Below, piece by piece: positions 51,577 through 61,988 of a stretch of DNA of 62,029 nucleotides. Where the stretch lies: contig NZ_CAXQBR010000002.1 in NCBI RefSeq assembly GCF_964222135.1, positions 1-62,029 of the forward strand. Direction: 5' to 3'. The notes beneath the pieces are model-generated. The model did not search any database and was not told where the DNA came from. It saw nothing but the letters and a program-made list of their open reading frames with translations. Each line of letters begins with the position of its first letter. The first letter of the stretch is position 1. Position numbers and translations under genes: made by a program. The DNA is from Euzebya sp. (GTDB lineage: Bacteria > Actinomycetota > Nitriliruptoria > Euzebyales > Euzebyaceae).

Positions 51577-52197
51577 ATGTCTGACCTGCCCGACTACGAC
51601 CTCGACGACCTGCAGATCATCACGACGCCGCAGGAGATCAAGGCCGCGTTCCACGACCTCCGCGAGACGATCTGCGACCTGCTGCTCGAACGGGCTGCGA
51701 CGGTCGGCGAGCTGGCCGAGGCCGTCGACCGGCCGAAGAGCACCGTCGCCTACCACGTCGGGGTGCTGGTCGACGCCGGCCTGCTCAAGGTCGTCCGCAC
51801 CCGGCGGGTCCGCGCCATCGAGGAGCGGTTCTACGGTCGGACCGCCCGGATCTTCTACGTCGGCCAGATCCAGCCCGAGCAGCTGCGGGACATCCCGAAC
51901 CTGCTCAAGCACGCCGCGGCCGAATCAGGCCCAGCTCACGCCGCGGACCGCCTTCGTGCCATCCAGCGCCACGCCCGGATCCCGCGGGAGCGCGCCGCTG
52001 AGTTCTGGGACCGCGTCTTCGACCTGACCCGCGAGTTCAGCGCGATCCCGCGGGACGGCGACACCGTCTACGGGTTCGTCGCCGGCCTGTACCCGACGTC
52101 GGGCCGCCCCTCCCTCCCCGACATCGACGATCCACCGGCCGACCATCCACCGGCCGACCATCCCCAGGCCGGCCGTCCACAGGCCGGCGGATCTTGA
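51577..52197 (+). CDS. ArsR-type winged-helix regulator
   Basis: 206 residues. Winged helix at about 20-85: LRETICDLLLERAATVGELA, then EAVDRPKSTVAYHVGVLVDA and GLLKVVRTRRVRAIEERFYG. The second half is helical and may sense a ligand. The end is a low-complexity tail of PADHP/QAGRP repeats (about 187-205), matching a run of near-identical 12- to 15-base units in the DNA. ATG start. It probably controls the divergent DLH gene; the 97 bases between are AT-richer and contain four GATC-centred boxes. Confidence 0.85.
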   Translation: MSDLPDYDLDDLQIITTPQEIKAAFHDLRETICDLLLERAATVGELAEAVDRPKSTVAYHVGVLVDAGLLKVVRTRRVRAIEERFYGRTARIFYVGQIQPEQLRDIPNLLKHAAAESGPAHAADRLRAIQRHARIPRERAAEFWDRVFDLTREFSAIPRDGDTVYGFVAGLYPTSGRPSLPDIDDPPADHPPADHPQAGRPQAGGS

Positions 52198-52228
52198 CCG
52201 CGCCGCCACCGCGTGCCCCACTACGCGC

Positions 52229-52807
52229 ATGGCCATGAGCGATGTGCTCGCCGAGCTGTCGTCGACCGTCCGCCCGATCTCCCGGCGCGAGTTCAACGCG
52301 TGGGCGGCGGAGGGGTGGTTCGCCGACGAGCAGGTCGAGCTGATCGACGGGGTGATCGTCACCATGGCCGCAGAGGGCGGACCGCACCTGAAGGTGGTGA
52401 TGTGGCTGAACAACCACCTCGCCCGGGCGCTCGCGGACGACCGGATGGTCGGGGTGTCCCACCCCTACGCGGTCAGCGAGTGGAGCCAGCCCCAACCCGA
52501 CGTCGCGATCGTCCGGACCGCCGACTTCGAGCGGATCACCGACGCCGTCGCCGCGGCCGAGCTGGTCATCGAGGTCGCCCACTCGAGTCGCCGCCGTGAC
52601 CTGTCGATCAAGACCCGCCTGTACGCCGAGGCCGCGGTGCCGGAGTACTGGGTCGTCGACCTGGTGCAGCGCCGGCTGGTCATCCACACCGAGCCGGCCG
52701 GCGACCGCTACGCGACGGTCCGGACCCTCGACCCCACCGCGGCCGCGACCGCGGTGGGGGTGGAGGTCGACCTGTCGACCCTGTTCGGTCTGGCCGAGCC
52801 CGCCTAG
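52229..52807 (+). CDS. Uma2-family endonuclease-like protein (DUF820), copy 3
   Basis: 192 residues. Same blocks as the other two copies: ISRREFNAWAAEGWFADEQV (about 18-37) opening, SQPQPDVAIVRTADF (about 89-103), ELVIEVAHSSRRRDLSIKTR (about 111-130) and YAEAAVPEYWVVDLVQRRLV. It is closest to copy 1 (LYAEAxVPxYWxVDL). Here the PD-strand begins with Q-P-Q-P-D in place of E-P-E-P-D. Function of the family is unproven. Confidence 0.9.
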   Translation: MAMSDVLAELSSTVRPISRREFNAWAAEGWFADEQVELIDGVIVTMAAEGGPHLKVVMWLNNHLARALADDRMVGVSHPYAVSEWSQPQPDVAIVRTADFERITDAVAAAELVIEVAHSSRRRDLSIKTRLYAEAAVPEYWVVDLVQRRLVIHTEPAGDRYATVRTLDPTAAATAVGVEVDLSTLFGLAEPA

Positions 52808-52810
52808 CGG

Positions 52811-55330
52811 CTACGCGCAGTTCGCCTGGGGCTGGCTGTACAGCTGGTCCAGGGTCACCGCGGCGGAGTCGGTGATCACGTCGGTCCCACCCGCCAGGAA
52901 GTGCTGGCCGCCGAGGGCGCTGAACCCGCAGTAGACCCCCAGGACCGGGTCGGTCACGACCGACCCGTCGTCGCCCTCCAACGGGACGAACAGGTTCCCG
53001 AAGGTGCTGATCAGCGTGGCGGACAGCACGTGGGTGAAGTCGCGGCGCAGGTTCACCGCCACCGTGCCGATGCCGCTGTCCACGCCGTCAGCCACCAGCT
53101 CGTTGAACATCAGCACGCTGACGGCGAGGGACGTCTCGACCCGGCTGGGTCCGGCCAGCCGGTCCACGGACAGGCCGAGCGCGCCGATCTGCTGGGCGAC
53201 AGCGTCGCTCAGCACGGCGGTGCCGCCGACCAGGAACACCCGGCTGGGTTGCAGCTGGGTGAGGGCCTGACGGGTCACGTCGTTCAGCGCGCCGGTCTCG
53301 GTCACCAGGATCGGGATGCCGAAGTAGCTGGCCATCTGCCCGGCGCCCACGGCGTCGGGCCAGTTGCCTGCGAAGGTCACGAACGCGAAGTCGCGCTCGC
53401 GGCGGTCGGTCACGGCCTTGATCTCCTCCACCAGCTCGCTGCCCAGGGCGGCGGTCTCGAACCGGCTGTTCCCGGCCAGGCGGATGATCCGGTAGCCCAT
53501 GGCCTGCAGCTCGCCCTCGAGGGTCGCGGGCAGCGCGGCCGTGCCGCCCATCAGCACCACCTGGCCGCCGGGCGGCAGGACGCGCTGGATCTCCGCGGCG
53601 GTGGCGGAGGCGAGCGGCCCGGTCGAGGTGGTGTACAGGAGCGGGCCCAACCCGTAGCCGACCGCGCTGCCCGACAGGGCGTCGGCGAAGTTGTCGACGC
53701 GGGCCAGCACCACGTGGGCGGCCGACTGGTCGGGCAGGCCGCTCGACACCGCGACGGCTTGGGCGATCGGGTCGGTGGCCCCGCCGGTCGAGACGCGGAT
53801 GATGCCTTCGGGCGTGCCGCCGGGCGGGGGAGGGGTCGGGGGCGCGCCGCCCTCGGCCGGGAAGCTCGGGCGGGGGCCGAGGATCAGCCCCTCGCCGCCC
53901 TGCGCCGCCGCGAGCGCAGCCGCCACGTCGACGAGGCCCTCGCCGAACTCGACGTCGCGGCCCGGTCCGCCGAGGTCCTGGGCGGTGTTCTCGATCACCG
54001 CCTGGACCTGGTCGATCGACAGCGACGGCACCACGGACCGGATCAGCGCGACCACCGCCGCGATGTAGGGCGAGGAGAAGGACGTCCCCGTGATCACGTC
54101 GTAGGCGAACCCGGGGTCGCACCCGAGGGTCTGCCCGCCGTTGCCCGGCAGGCAGGTCGTCAGGATCATGTTCGCGATGGCCGCGTCGACGGTCTGCTCG
54201 GCGGGGAAGACGCCGCCCGGCGCGGCGACGTCGACGAAGTCGTTGGTCTGTGAGTAGTCGGCCCGTTGGTTCTGCGAGCCGGTCGCGCCGACGGAGATCA
54301 CGCCGTCGCAGGACGCCGGGACCGACGTGCCCGAGGTGCCGTTGTTGCCGGCGGCGGCGACCACGACGATGCCGCGTGCGCGCGCGTTGTTGATCGCCGC
54401 GGTGTAGGCAGCGGGGCAGGCCGGACGGTCGCCGCCCAGGCTGAGGTTGATCGCGAGCGGCGGCTCGGGGAGGGAGGCCATCGCCTCGATCGCGGCGATC
54501 GTGGCGTCGTCCGGCGGGCCGGGGGGGCAGCCGTTCCGGTTGGAGGTCAGGGCGACGTCGATGATCCGCGGCTCCCACAGCACGCCGGAGACGCCTCCGC
54601 CGTTGTTGCCCCGGGCGCCGACGACGCCCGCGACGGCGGTGCCGTGGCCGATCCCGCACTCGTCGTTGGCGAGCTGGCCCGGTGCGACCTGGCCGTTCGC
54701 GGCCTGGAGGCTCTGGACCACGATGCCGTTCAGGTCCGGGTGGTCACCGGCGACGCCGGAGTCGAGGACGGCCACGAGGGGCCGGCCGTTGCCGACGCTG
54801 ACGTCCCACGCCGCCTCGATGTTGGTCCGCTGGTGCGCCCACTGGGCCCCGTAGAGCTCATCGTTCGGCGCGGCCGCCCACTCGTTGATCAGGTTCGGCT
54901 CGACCGCGATGACGCCGGGCAGGGAGGCGAGCTCGCGGGCCACCTCCACCTCGCTGCCCTCGGCCGTGCGGACCAGGGCGACCTGGCTGCCGATCGCGTC
55001 CGCCGAGGCGAAGCCGGCGGCGGCGAACCGCGGTGCGGCCACGTCGGCCAGGACCCCGTCGAGGGCGACCCCGTCGGTCGTGGTGACCAGCAGGCTGCCC
55101 GGCACCACCTCGGGCGCGTCCTCGTCGGAGCCGATCTCGCCGCTGGCGAACGCGAACCGCAGCGCCGCGAGATCGGCGGTGGTGTCCTCGGCCGCGGTGT
55201 CGGCGACGCCGGCGGTCGCGTACGTCGGCGCCGGGTCGGGCGCCTGCGCGGCGGCCGGGCCGGCGAGGGTCGTGGTGAGCATCGCGAGCGCGGTCAGCAC
55301 GACCACGGCCCGTCGGGGGGTGAGGGGCAT
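52811..55330 (-). CDS. Secreted S8 subtilisin-like protease with C-terminal CWB2 repeats
   Basis: 839 residues. Signal peptide with TPRR, a hydrophobic core and an A-A-Q-A cleavage region (1-30). An inhibitor-like segment (about 75-150) precedes the S8 domain with Asp190 (VAVLDSG), His229 (GIGHGTAVAG), Asn330 (AAAGNNG) and Ser417 (GTSFSSP). A Gly/Pro linker (near 475-495) leads to about three CWB2-like repeats (500-839) with VVLARVDNFADALSG, VVLMGGTAAL and RVFLVGGTAVLSD. CWB2 repeats hold proteins on anionic cell-wall polymers. AAAGG precedes the ATG. Such proteases are abundant in Nitriliruptoria/Euzebya-like genomes. Confidence 0.95.
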   Translation of the reverse strand: MPLTPRRAVVVLTALAMLTTTLAGPAAAQAPDPAPTYATAGVADTAAEDTTADLAALRFAFASGEIGSDEDAPEVVPGSLLVTTTDGVALDGVLADVAAPRFAAAGFASADAIGSQVALVRTAEGSEVEVARELASLPGVIAVEPNLINEWAAAPNDELYGAQWAHQRTNIEAAWDVSVGNGRPLVAVLDSGVAGDHPDLNGIVVQSLQAANGQVAPGQLANDECGIGHGTAVAGVVGARGNNGGGVSGVLWEPRIIDVALTSNRNGCPPGPPDDATIAAIEAMASLPEPPLAINLSLGGDRPACPAAYTAAINNARARGIVVVAAAGNNGTSGTSVPASCDGVISVGATGSQNQRADYSQTNDFVDVAAPGGVFPAEQTVDAAIANMILTTCLPGNGGQTLGCDPGFAYDVITGTSFSSPYIAAVVALIRSVVPSLSIDQVQAVIENTAQDLGGPGRDVEFGEGLVDVAAALAAAQGGEGLILGPRPSFPAEGGAPPTPPPPGGTPEGIIRVSTGGATDPIAQAVAVSSGLPDQSAAHVVLARVDNFADALSGSAVGYGLGPLLYTTSTGPLASATAAEIQRVLPPGGQVVLMGGTAALPATLEGELQAMGYRIIRLAGNSRFETAALGSELVEEIKAVTDRRERDFAFVTFAGNWPDAVGAGQMASYFGIPILVTETGALNDVTRQALTQLQPSRVFLVGGTAVLSDAVAQQIGALGLSVDRLAGPSRVETSLAVSVLMFNELVADGVDSGIGTVAVNLRRDFTHVLSATLISTFGNLFVPLEGDDGSVVTDPVLGVYCGFSALGGQHFLAGGTDVITDSAAVTLDQLYSQPQANCA

Positions 55331-55455
55331 GAAGGGGCCTTTCAGGACCTGGTCCCGCCAGTGACGCGAGGAGTCTAGGGCGCCGGTCGCCGGTGGGAGA
55401 ACCCCACGTGAGGGAACCGTTAGCTGCCGTCGTCCAGAGTGGTTCACTGCGGTCC

Positions 55456-56115
55456 ATGGGCCACCTCACCACCGACGAGCTGCTGACCACCACCCGGGCG
55501 GTGCGCAAGCGCCTGGACCTGACCCGCGACGTCGACCCGGCGGTCATCCGCGAGTGCCTCGAGATCGCGATCCAGGCACCCAGCGGGAGCAACCGGCAGG
55601 GCTGGCGGTTCCTCGTCATCACCGATCCCGAGATCCGGGCTGGGATCGCCGGGTTCTACCGCCGGTCCTACGAGGCGTACCGCGCCTCCCCCGGCTACGC
55701 GGGCCGCGGCGGCAGCGACGACCCGGACCGCGTGGCGACCCAGTCGCGGGTGGCGGACTCCGCGGACCACCTGGCCGCCCACCTCCACGAGGTGCCGGTC
55801 CTGTTGCTGGCCTGCATCCACGGCCGGCCGAGCGGGGACAACCCGGCCGGGTTGTACGGATCGATCCTGCCGGCGGTGTGGAGCTTCATGCTCGCCGCCC
55901 GCGACCGCGGGCTCGGGACCGCCTGGACCACCCTCCACCTGGCCTACGAGCGCGAGGTCGCCGAGCTGTGCGGCATCCCCTACGACGAGGTGACCCAGGC
56001 CGCGCTCATCCCGGTCGCCCACCACGTCGGCGACGACTTCGGGCCCGCGCCGCGCGCCCCGCTCAGCGAGGTCGTCAACGCCGACCGCTGGGACCAGCCG
56101 GCGGCGTGGGTCTGA
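55456..56115 (+). CDS. Nitroreductase-family protein
   Basis: 219 residues. RAVRKRLDLTRDVDPAVIRE (about 14-33) gives the FMN-binding Arg pair, and AIQAPSGSNRQGWRFLVITD (about 38-57) is the classic block after it. GLYGSILPAVWSFMLAARDR (about 135-154) and GLGTAWTTLHL follow. It would reduce nitro compounds or quinones with FMN and NAD(P)H. ATG chosen at the family start. It is divergent from the S8 protease gene. Confidence 0.92.
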   Translation: MGHLTTDELLTTTRAVRKRLDLTRDVDPAVIRECLEIAIQAPSGSNRQGWRFLVITDPEIRAGIAGFYRRSYEAYRASPGYAGRGGSDDPDRVATQSRVADSADHLAAHLHEVPVLLLACIHGRPSGDNPAGLYGSILPAVWSFMLAARDRGLGTAWTTLHLAYEREVAELCGIPYDEVTQAALIPVAHHVGDDFGPAPRAPLSEVVNADRWDQPAAWV

Positions 56116-56142
56116 GTCCCCGCCGGCGTCCTGCGGGCGCAC

Positions 56143-57783
<1,641 letters not shown>

Positions 57784-57849
57784 GCCCCGCATCCTTCCAC
57801 CACGACGGCCGGGTTGACGCGCCGGCGTGGCCCGACCCACAGTGGGCCG

Positions 57850-58416
57850 TCAGCGCGACCGGCGGGCCGCCTTCCGGGCCCGGTACGCGGCGACGTGGGC
57901 GCGGTTGGCGCAGTTGCCGACGTCGCAGTAGCGCTTCGACCGGTTGCGGGAGAGGTCGACCAGGACGGCGTCGCAGTCCTCGGCGTCGCAGCGGCGCAGG
58001 CGGCTGAGCTCGTCGCCGCGGACCAGGTCGAGCACCGCGAGCGCCGCCTCCACCGCGATGCGGTCGGCGAGGGGTCGGCTGGGCTCGACGGCGTGGATGT
58101 GCCAGCTCCAGCCGTCGTGGCGGACCAGCTGCGGGAGGGCGCGGTGCTCGCGGAGCAGGCCGTTGACCAGGTCCACCACCGCGGTCTCGTCGTCGGTCTG
58201 CCACAGCCCGGCGAGCCGCTCCCGGACCGCGTGCACGGCCTCGAGCTCGGCGTGGTCCCGGGTCCGCGATCCGGTGTAGCGGTGCGCCTCCACGAACGCG
58301 TCGAGGTCATCCGGCGAAGCCAGCCCCTCCACCCCCCCGTCCGCCCGCGAGGGGTGGGTGTTCACCAGCGCCGCGGTCGCGAGCAGCGCCACCTCGGTGT
58401 CATGGGCGAAGGGCAT
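57850..58416 (-). CDS. CGNR zinc-finger (ABATE domain) regulator
   Basis: 188 residues. An N-terminal stress-response ABATE-like domain (about 15-135) is followed by the CGNR zinc finger (about 140-185): LRRCDAEDCDAVLVDLSRNR, then SKRYCDVGNCANRAHVAAYR. Four Cys and the C-x-N-x-x-x-V motif are intact (here C-A-N-R). Such proteins bind DNA in actinobacteria. AGGAG precedes the ATG. It faces an EamA transporter gene across an inverted repeat, so it probably controls that gene and itself. Confidence 0.92.
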   Translation of the reverse strand: MPFAHDTEVALLATAALVNTHPSRADGGVEGLASPDDLDAFVEAHRYTGSRTRDHAELEAVHAVRERLAGLWQTDDETAVVDLVNGLLREHRALPQLVRHDGWSWHIHAVEPSRPLADRIAVEAALAVLDLVRGDELSRLRRCDAEDCDAVLVDLSRNRSKRYCDVGNCANRAHVAAYRARKAARRSR

Positions 58417-58423
58417 GTTGACT

Positions 58424-58450
58424 CCTGACAGGTGCTCGCGTACTGTCAGG
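58424..58450. promoter_or_regulatory. Inverted repeat between CGNR regulator and EamA transporter
   Basis: CCTGACAG (58424-58431) and CTGTCAGG (58443-58450) are perfect 8-bp arms separated by 11 bases. A further partial half-site, CCTGACG, lies at 58470-58476. The left arm abuts the AGGAG of the regulator gene on the minus strand, so binding would give autorepression. Confidence 0.65.
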
Positions 58451-58509
58451 ATCGTACTCCCTCGACACTCCTGACGTCGCCTGTCGGACGTCCGCCCCGG
58501 AGCCCGCCC

Positions 58510-59457
58510 ATGTCCCCGACCACCGACGTCCGCGCCCTCGCCCTGGCCGCGGTGTCCGCCGCCGCGTTCGGCCTCTCCGGCCCCTTCGCGAAGGCGCTGC
58601 TCGACGCCGGGTGGTCGCCGTCGGCGGCGGTGCTCGCCCGCGTGGGCGGGGCCGCCGCCGTCCTGGCCCCCCTCGTCGTCCGGCAGTGGCGACGTCGCCG
58701 GCCCTCCGCGGCGAACGCCCGGATCGTGTTGGCCTACGGGCTGACGGCCGTGGCCGGGACGCAGTTCGCGTACTTCTCCGCGGTGCAGACGTTGTCCGTC
58801 GGTGTGGCGCTGCTGCTCGAGTACCTCGCGCCGGTGCTGCTGGTGGGCCTGGCGTGGGCGCGGACCCGGTCCGCTCCGCCCACGGGGACCCTGATCGGCA
58901 CCGTCCTGTCAATGGTCGGGCTGGTGCTGGTCCTCGATCTCGGCGGCGGCGTGTCGGTGGATCCGGTCGGCGTCGCGTGGGGGCTGGCCGCCGCCGTGTG
59001 CCTGTCCGCCTACTTCGTCCTGTCGGCGCGGGTCGACGACGGCCTGCCCGCGGTCGTGCTGGCTGGCGGTGGGCTGGCGGTCGGCACGGTCACCCTGGCC
59101 GTGCTGGGGGTGGCCGGCATCGTGCCGCTCGAGGCCAGCACCGGCCCGGTCGAGCTGCTCGGGGCCTCGGTCAGCTGGCTGGTCCCCGTCGTCGTGCTGG
59201 TCGGGGTGTCGACCGTGGCCGCCTACCTGACCGGCATCACCGCCACCGCCCGGCTGGGATCGCGCGTCGCCTCCTTCGTCGGGCTGACCGAGGTCCTCTT
59301 CGCCGTCCTCGCCGCGTGGTGGCTGCTGGGCGAGCTGCCGGTCCCGATCCAGCTGCTCGGCGGCGTCGGGATCGTCGCCGGCGTGGCGCTGGTGCACCGC
59401 GACACCGACGACCGCCACGACCCGGCGTCCGAGCCCGTCCCGGTCACCACCGCCTGA
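58510..59457 (+). CDS. EamA-family (DMT) transporter
   Basis: 315 residues with ten membrane helices in two EamA halves (about 8-140 and 155-300). The opening LALAAVSAAAFGLSGPFAKA (about 9-28) and GLTEVLFAVLAAWWLLGELP (about 255-274) are the family repeats; the second ends with the typical W-W-L-L-G-E. It exports or imports a small metabolite such as an amino acid or purine; substrate unknown. ATG start. Divergent from the CGNR regulator. Confidence 0.93.
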   Translation: MSPTTDVRALALAAVSAAAFGLSGPFAKALLDAGWSPSAAVLARVGGAAAVLAPLVVRQWRRRRPSAANARIVLAYGLTAVAGTQFAYFSAVQTLSVGVALLLEYLAPVLLVGLAWARTRSAPPTGTLIGTVLSMVGLVLVLDLGGGVSVDPVGVAWGLAAAVCLSAYFVLSARVDDGLPAVVLAGGGLAVGTVTLAVLGVAGIVPLEASTGPVELLGASVSWLVPVVVLVGVSTVAAYLTGITATARLGSRVASFVGLTEVLFAVLAAWWLLGELPVPIQLLGGVGIVAGVALVHRDTDDRHDPASEPVPVTTA

Positions 59458-59483
59458 CGGCCGGGCGGGGCGAGCGCCGGCCG
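59458..59483. terminator. Hairpin between EamA and TPM-like genes
   Basis: CGGCCGGGCG (59458-59467) and CGCCGGCCG (59475-59483) pair with one bulged G and a seven-base loop directly after the EamA stop, in a convergent gap of 47 bases. It lacks a T-run, as is common for terminators in high-GC actinobacteria. Confidence 0.5.
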
Positions 59484-59504
59484 ACCCCGACGTCGCACTG
59501 CTGC

Positions 59505-61085
59505 TCAGGTGCTGCCCGCTGCGCCTCCGCCGCCGCTGACCCCGATGCCGCTCACGGTGCTGCCGGCACCGGCCGTCGAGGCCGACGCGGTGGAGGACTG
59601 GAAGCCGCTCCACAGCACGACGTACATCGCCGGGCTGAACCCGGTCGACCCACCCGCGGCGGGGGTGAACGCCGCGAGGGTCTGACCCGCCTCACCGGCC
59701 GCCTCGATCCGGTCGTCGGCCTCGTGCGCGAGCTCCAGCGCGACCAGGTCGGGCAGGACGGCGTCGAGGTCGAGTGGCATCCGGTCGTCGTGGACGGCCT
59801 CGCCCAGCCCGGCGCGGTAGGCCTGCCAACCGACGGCGGTCTGCTGCCCCTCCGCGGACAGCCGGGAGTAGGTGGTGAACAGGACCAGGGCGGTGATCGC
59901 CGCGACGGCGAGCGCACCGGCCCCGACGAGGCCGAGCGGCGATTCGCCGAGCGCCGCGATCACGATCACCGCCAGCAGCAGGACCGCCGCCACGCCGACG
60001 ATGACGCCGAGCCACCCGCGGTTGGCCCGGGCGCGCGGGTCGAGCCACCCCTCGGCCCGCATGCGGGCCTCGACGGCGGCATCGACCTGCGCATCGGACC
60101 CGGCGAGCGCCGCCAGCTCGTCGGGGCGGACCAGACCGTCCTCAGCCGCCTCCTCAAGCGCACCCCACACCGCCACCTCGACGTCGTCGCGGAGGCGTGC
60201 GCGGTCGAGCAGCCGGACCTGGGCCTTCGCCTCGTCCGCGTCGACGTCGGGATCCTCCACCTCGATCGCCACGGCTCCGCGCGTGGCCAGGTCGAGGACG
60301 GTGGCGGGGATCGCGGTGGCCTGCGGCGACCCCGCGAGCAGCGCCGCGACCACCGCGGGCGGCAGGTCGCCCGGGCGGGCCGTCGTCGGCGACACGTCCC
60401 CGGCGTCGATGGTCGTGCGGCGCCGGTGGACGAGCCCCGCGGCGGCCACCAGCGCCACCGCGGCCGCCAACGCCGCCCACAGGACCCAGCCACGCGCCGC
60501 CTCGGCCGCCCACACCTCCGCGGCGCTGACCGGCGGCCCCTCCACCGCGCTGGTAGCCAGCCGGTCGATGCCGGCCGCGAGGCTCGCGTGCACGTCACCG
60601 TCGCGCAGGGGAGGGATGAGCGCCTGCTCGACGATGGCGACCTGCTCGTCCTCTCCCACGTTGCCCTCGCGCAGCTCCGGGCCGACGAACACCCCGGCTC
60701 GGGCGTCGGTCGGATCGTCGGGGTTGCGGTTGATGAGGAACGCCGCGGCGGTCTCCGCCGCCGCGCCGGTCCGTGCCACCCACGCCTGCTGCAGCGCCTC
60801 GACCTGCTCGAGGGTCTCCTCCGGCGAGGCGTCGAGCGCGCGCACGACCGCCACCCCGTCGACGCCGGCGGCGGACAGCGCCTCGAACCGCTCGCGGAGG
60901 TCGGCCACCTCGGTCTCGGACAGCGACGAGCCGGTCAGATCCACCACGCGCTGCCCGGCTTCGAGACCGGGGAAGTCCGTGGGCGACTGGGCGGACGCCG
61001 CGGTGGCGAGCCCGAGGACGAGCAGCGCCACGAGGGCCACCACGGCGATCAGCTCGCGCTGGTGCGCCCGGGGGTCGGTGGACAT
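59505..61085 (-). CDS. Membrane protein with TPM-like extracellular domain and DUF2207-like C-terminus
   Basis: 526 residues. Signal peptide or first helix (about 10-33), then a TPM-like domain (about 35-150) with VVDLTGSSLSETEVADLRER (about 47-66). Second helix about 193-215, a cytoplasmic stretch with PPAVVAALLAGS and GAVAIEVEDPD (winged-helix-like, DUF2207 style), then two helices near 345-395. The last 40 residues are Ser/Gly/Ala-rich, ending SGGGGAAGS, like many TPM/DUF2207 proteins. Role unknown, perhaps envelope stress or protein quality control. Confidence 0.82.
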   Translation of the reverse strand: MSTDPRAHQRELIAVVALVALLVLGLATAASAQSPTDFPGLEAGQRVVDLTGSSLSETEVADLRERFEALSAAGVDGVAVVRALDASPEETLEQVEALQQAWVARTGAAAETAAAFLINRNPDDPTDARAGVFVGPELREGNVGEDEQVAIVEQALIPPLRDGDVHASLAAGIDRLATSAVEGPPVSAAEVWAAEAARGWVLWAALAAAVALVAAAGLVHRRRTTIDAGDVSPTTARPGDLPPAVVAALLAGSPQATAIPATVLDLATRGAVAIEVEDPDVDADEAKAQVRLLDRARLRDDVEVAVWGALEEAAEDGLVRPDELAALAGSDAQVDAAVEARMRAEGWLDPRARANRGWLGVIVGVAAVLLLAVIVIAALGESPLGLVGAGALAVAAITALVLFTTYSRLSAEGQQTAVGWQAYRAGLGEAVHDDRMPLDLDAVLPDLVALELAHEADDRIEAAGEAGQTLAAFTPAAGGSTGFSPAMYVVLWSGFQSSTASASTAGAGSTVSGIGVSGGGGAAGST

Positions 61086-61254
61086 GGGACGGTCTCCTCT
61101 CGGCGGTGGTCGTCGGACCGACGGTACGCGCCGCCGCGCGCCACGTGCCGGGGGGCAGGCGTCAGGATCGCGCCGATCCTCGCCGTCAGGCGAGGGAGGC
61201 CCCGATCGCGCCCGTCCTCGCGCCGGTGTCGCAGCCCGGGACTAGGGTCCGGGG
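61086..61254. other. Intergenic region before the broken esterase gene
   Basis: It holds the second REP-like repeat and no gene. The motif GGGACTAGGGTCCGGGG just before the esterase ATG looks like a start-region context (TAGGGT as a possible -10 eight bases before the ATG). The missing N-terminal coding sequence of the esterase is not found here. Confidence 0.5.
61166..61208 (+). repeat. 43-bp REP-like palindromic repeat, copy 2 (pairs with 39952-39994)
   Basis: Aligns without gaps to the reverse complement of copy 1. The outer arms are less perfect here (GATCGCGCCGATC against GGCCCCGATCG), but an inner stem CCTCGCC-GTCA-GGCGAGG is formed. The conserved 3' half CGAGGGAGGCCCCGATCG is identical in both copies. 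Confidence 0.7.
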
Positions 61255-61970
61255 ATGTCCGCGTACCGGACGCCGTTCCCGCACGCCGTCGACGACCTCT
61301 TCGCCCGCGGCGACGTGCCCCCCGCCATCGTGGTCTTCGTCGACGCGATGACGCTGTACGGGGGGTCGCAGTTCGTCGACTCGCCGGGGACGGGCCCGTA
61401 CCACTCGTACCTGTGCGACGAGGTCGTGCCGTTCGTCGACACGCGGTTCCGCACCCTCGACGACCCGGCCCACCGGGGGATCATGGGCAAGTCGAGCGGC
61501 GGGTACGGGGCGATGATCACCCCGATGTGGCGTCCGGACCTGTTCGGGGGGTTCGCGAGCCACGCCGGCGACGCGCTGTACGAGTTCCTCTACATCCCCG
61601 AGTTCGCCAAGTCCGTCCGCCACCTGCGCGGCCACGACGGCGACCTGATGGCCTGGTGGGCGGACTTCCAGGGCCGGACGGCGTTCACCCGCGAGGAGGA
61701 CTCGACCCTCCTCATGCTCCTCGGTGTGACCGCGTGCTTCTCGGCGGACCCCGACGGCACGCCGACGCCCTCCGCGGCATGCGGGCGATCTGGCTGGACG
61801 GGGGCACGAAGGACGAGTGGTACCTCGACGTCGGCGCCGTGGCGGTGCACGACCAGCTCGCGGCGATCGGCGTGACCGACGTCCACCTCGAGCTGTTCGA
61901 CGCCGGGCACGGCGGGATCGACTACCGCTACCCGCTGTCCCTCGCCCACCTGGCCGAGCGGCTCAGCTGA
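61255..61970 (+). pseudogene. Esterase (putative esterase/Fes-like family), shortened and frameshifted
   Basis: Reads as an alpha/beta hydrolase of the putative esterase family: AIVVFVDAMTLYGGSQFVDS (about 24-43), CDEVVPFVDTRFRTLDD, nucleophile elbow GIMGKSSGGYGAM (about 75-87) and FGGFASHAGDALYEFLY. Two faults: the frame starts in the middle of the family, so about 70-90 residues (VYLLHG region) are missing; and at about 61761-61775 the frame changes from DPDGTPT to HADALRGMRAIWLDGGT, with about 25-30 residues lost. The catalytic His part (FDAGHGGIDYRYPLSLAHLA) is in the second frame, ending at 61970. Natural decay or misassembly. Confidence 0.8.
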
Positions 61971-61988
61971 CATCCCGGGCCGGGTGCC

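Noticed and set aside
58611-61970. Plus-strand open frame of about 1119 codons crossing EamA and TPM genes
   Set aside because: It is a GC-driven shadow: Arg/Gly/Ala-rich, antisense or out of frame to well-supported genes. Only its last 70 codons are meaningful, as the second frame of the broken esterase.
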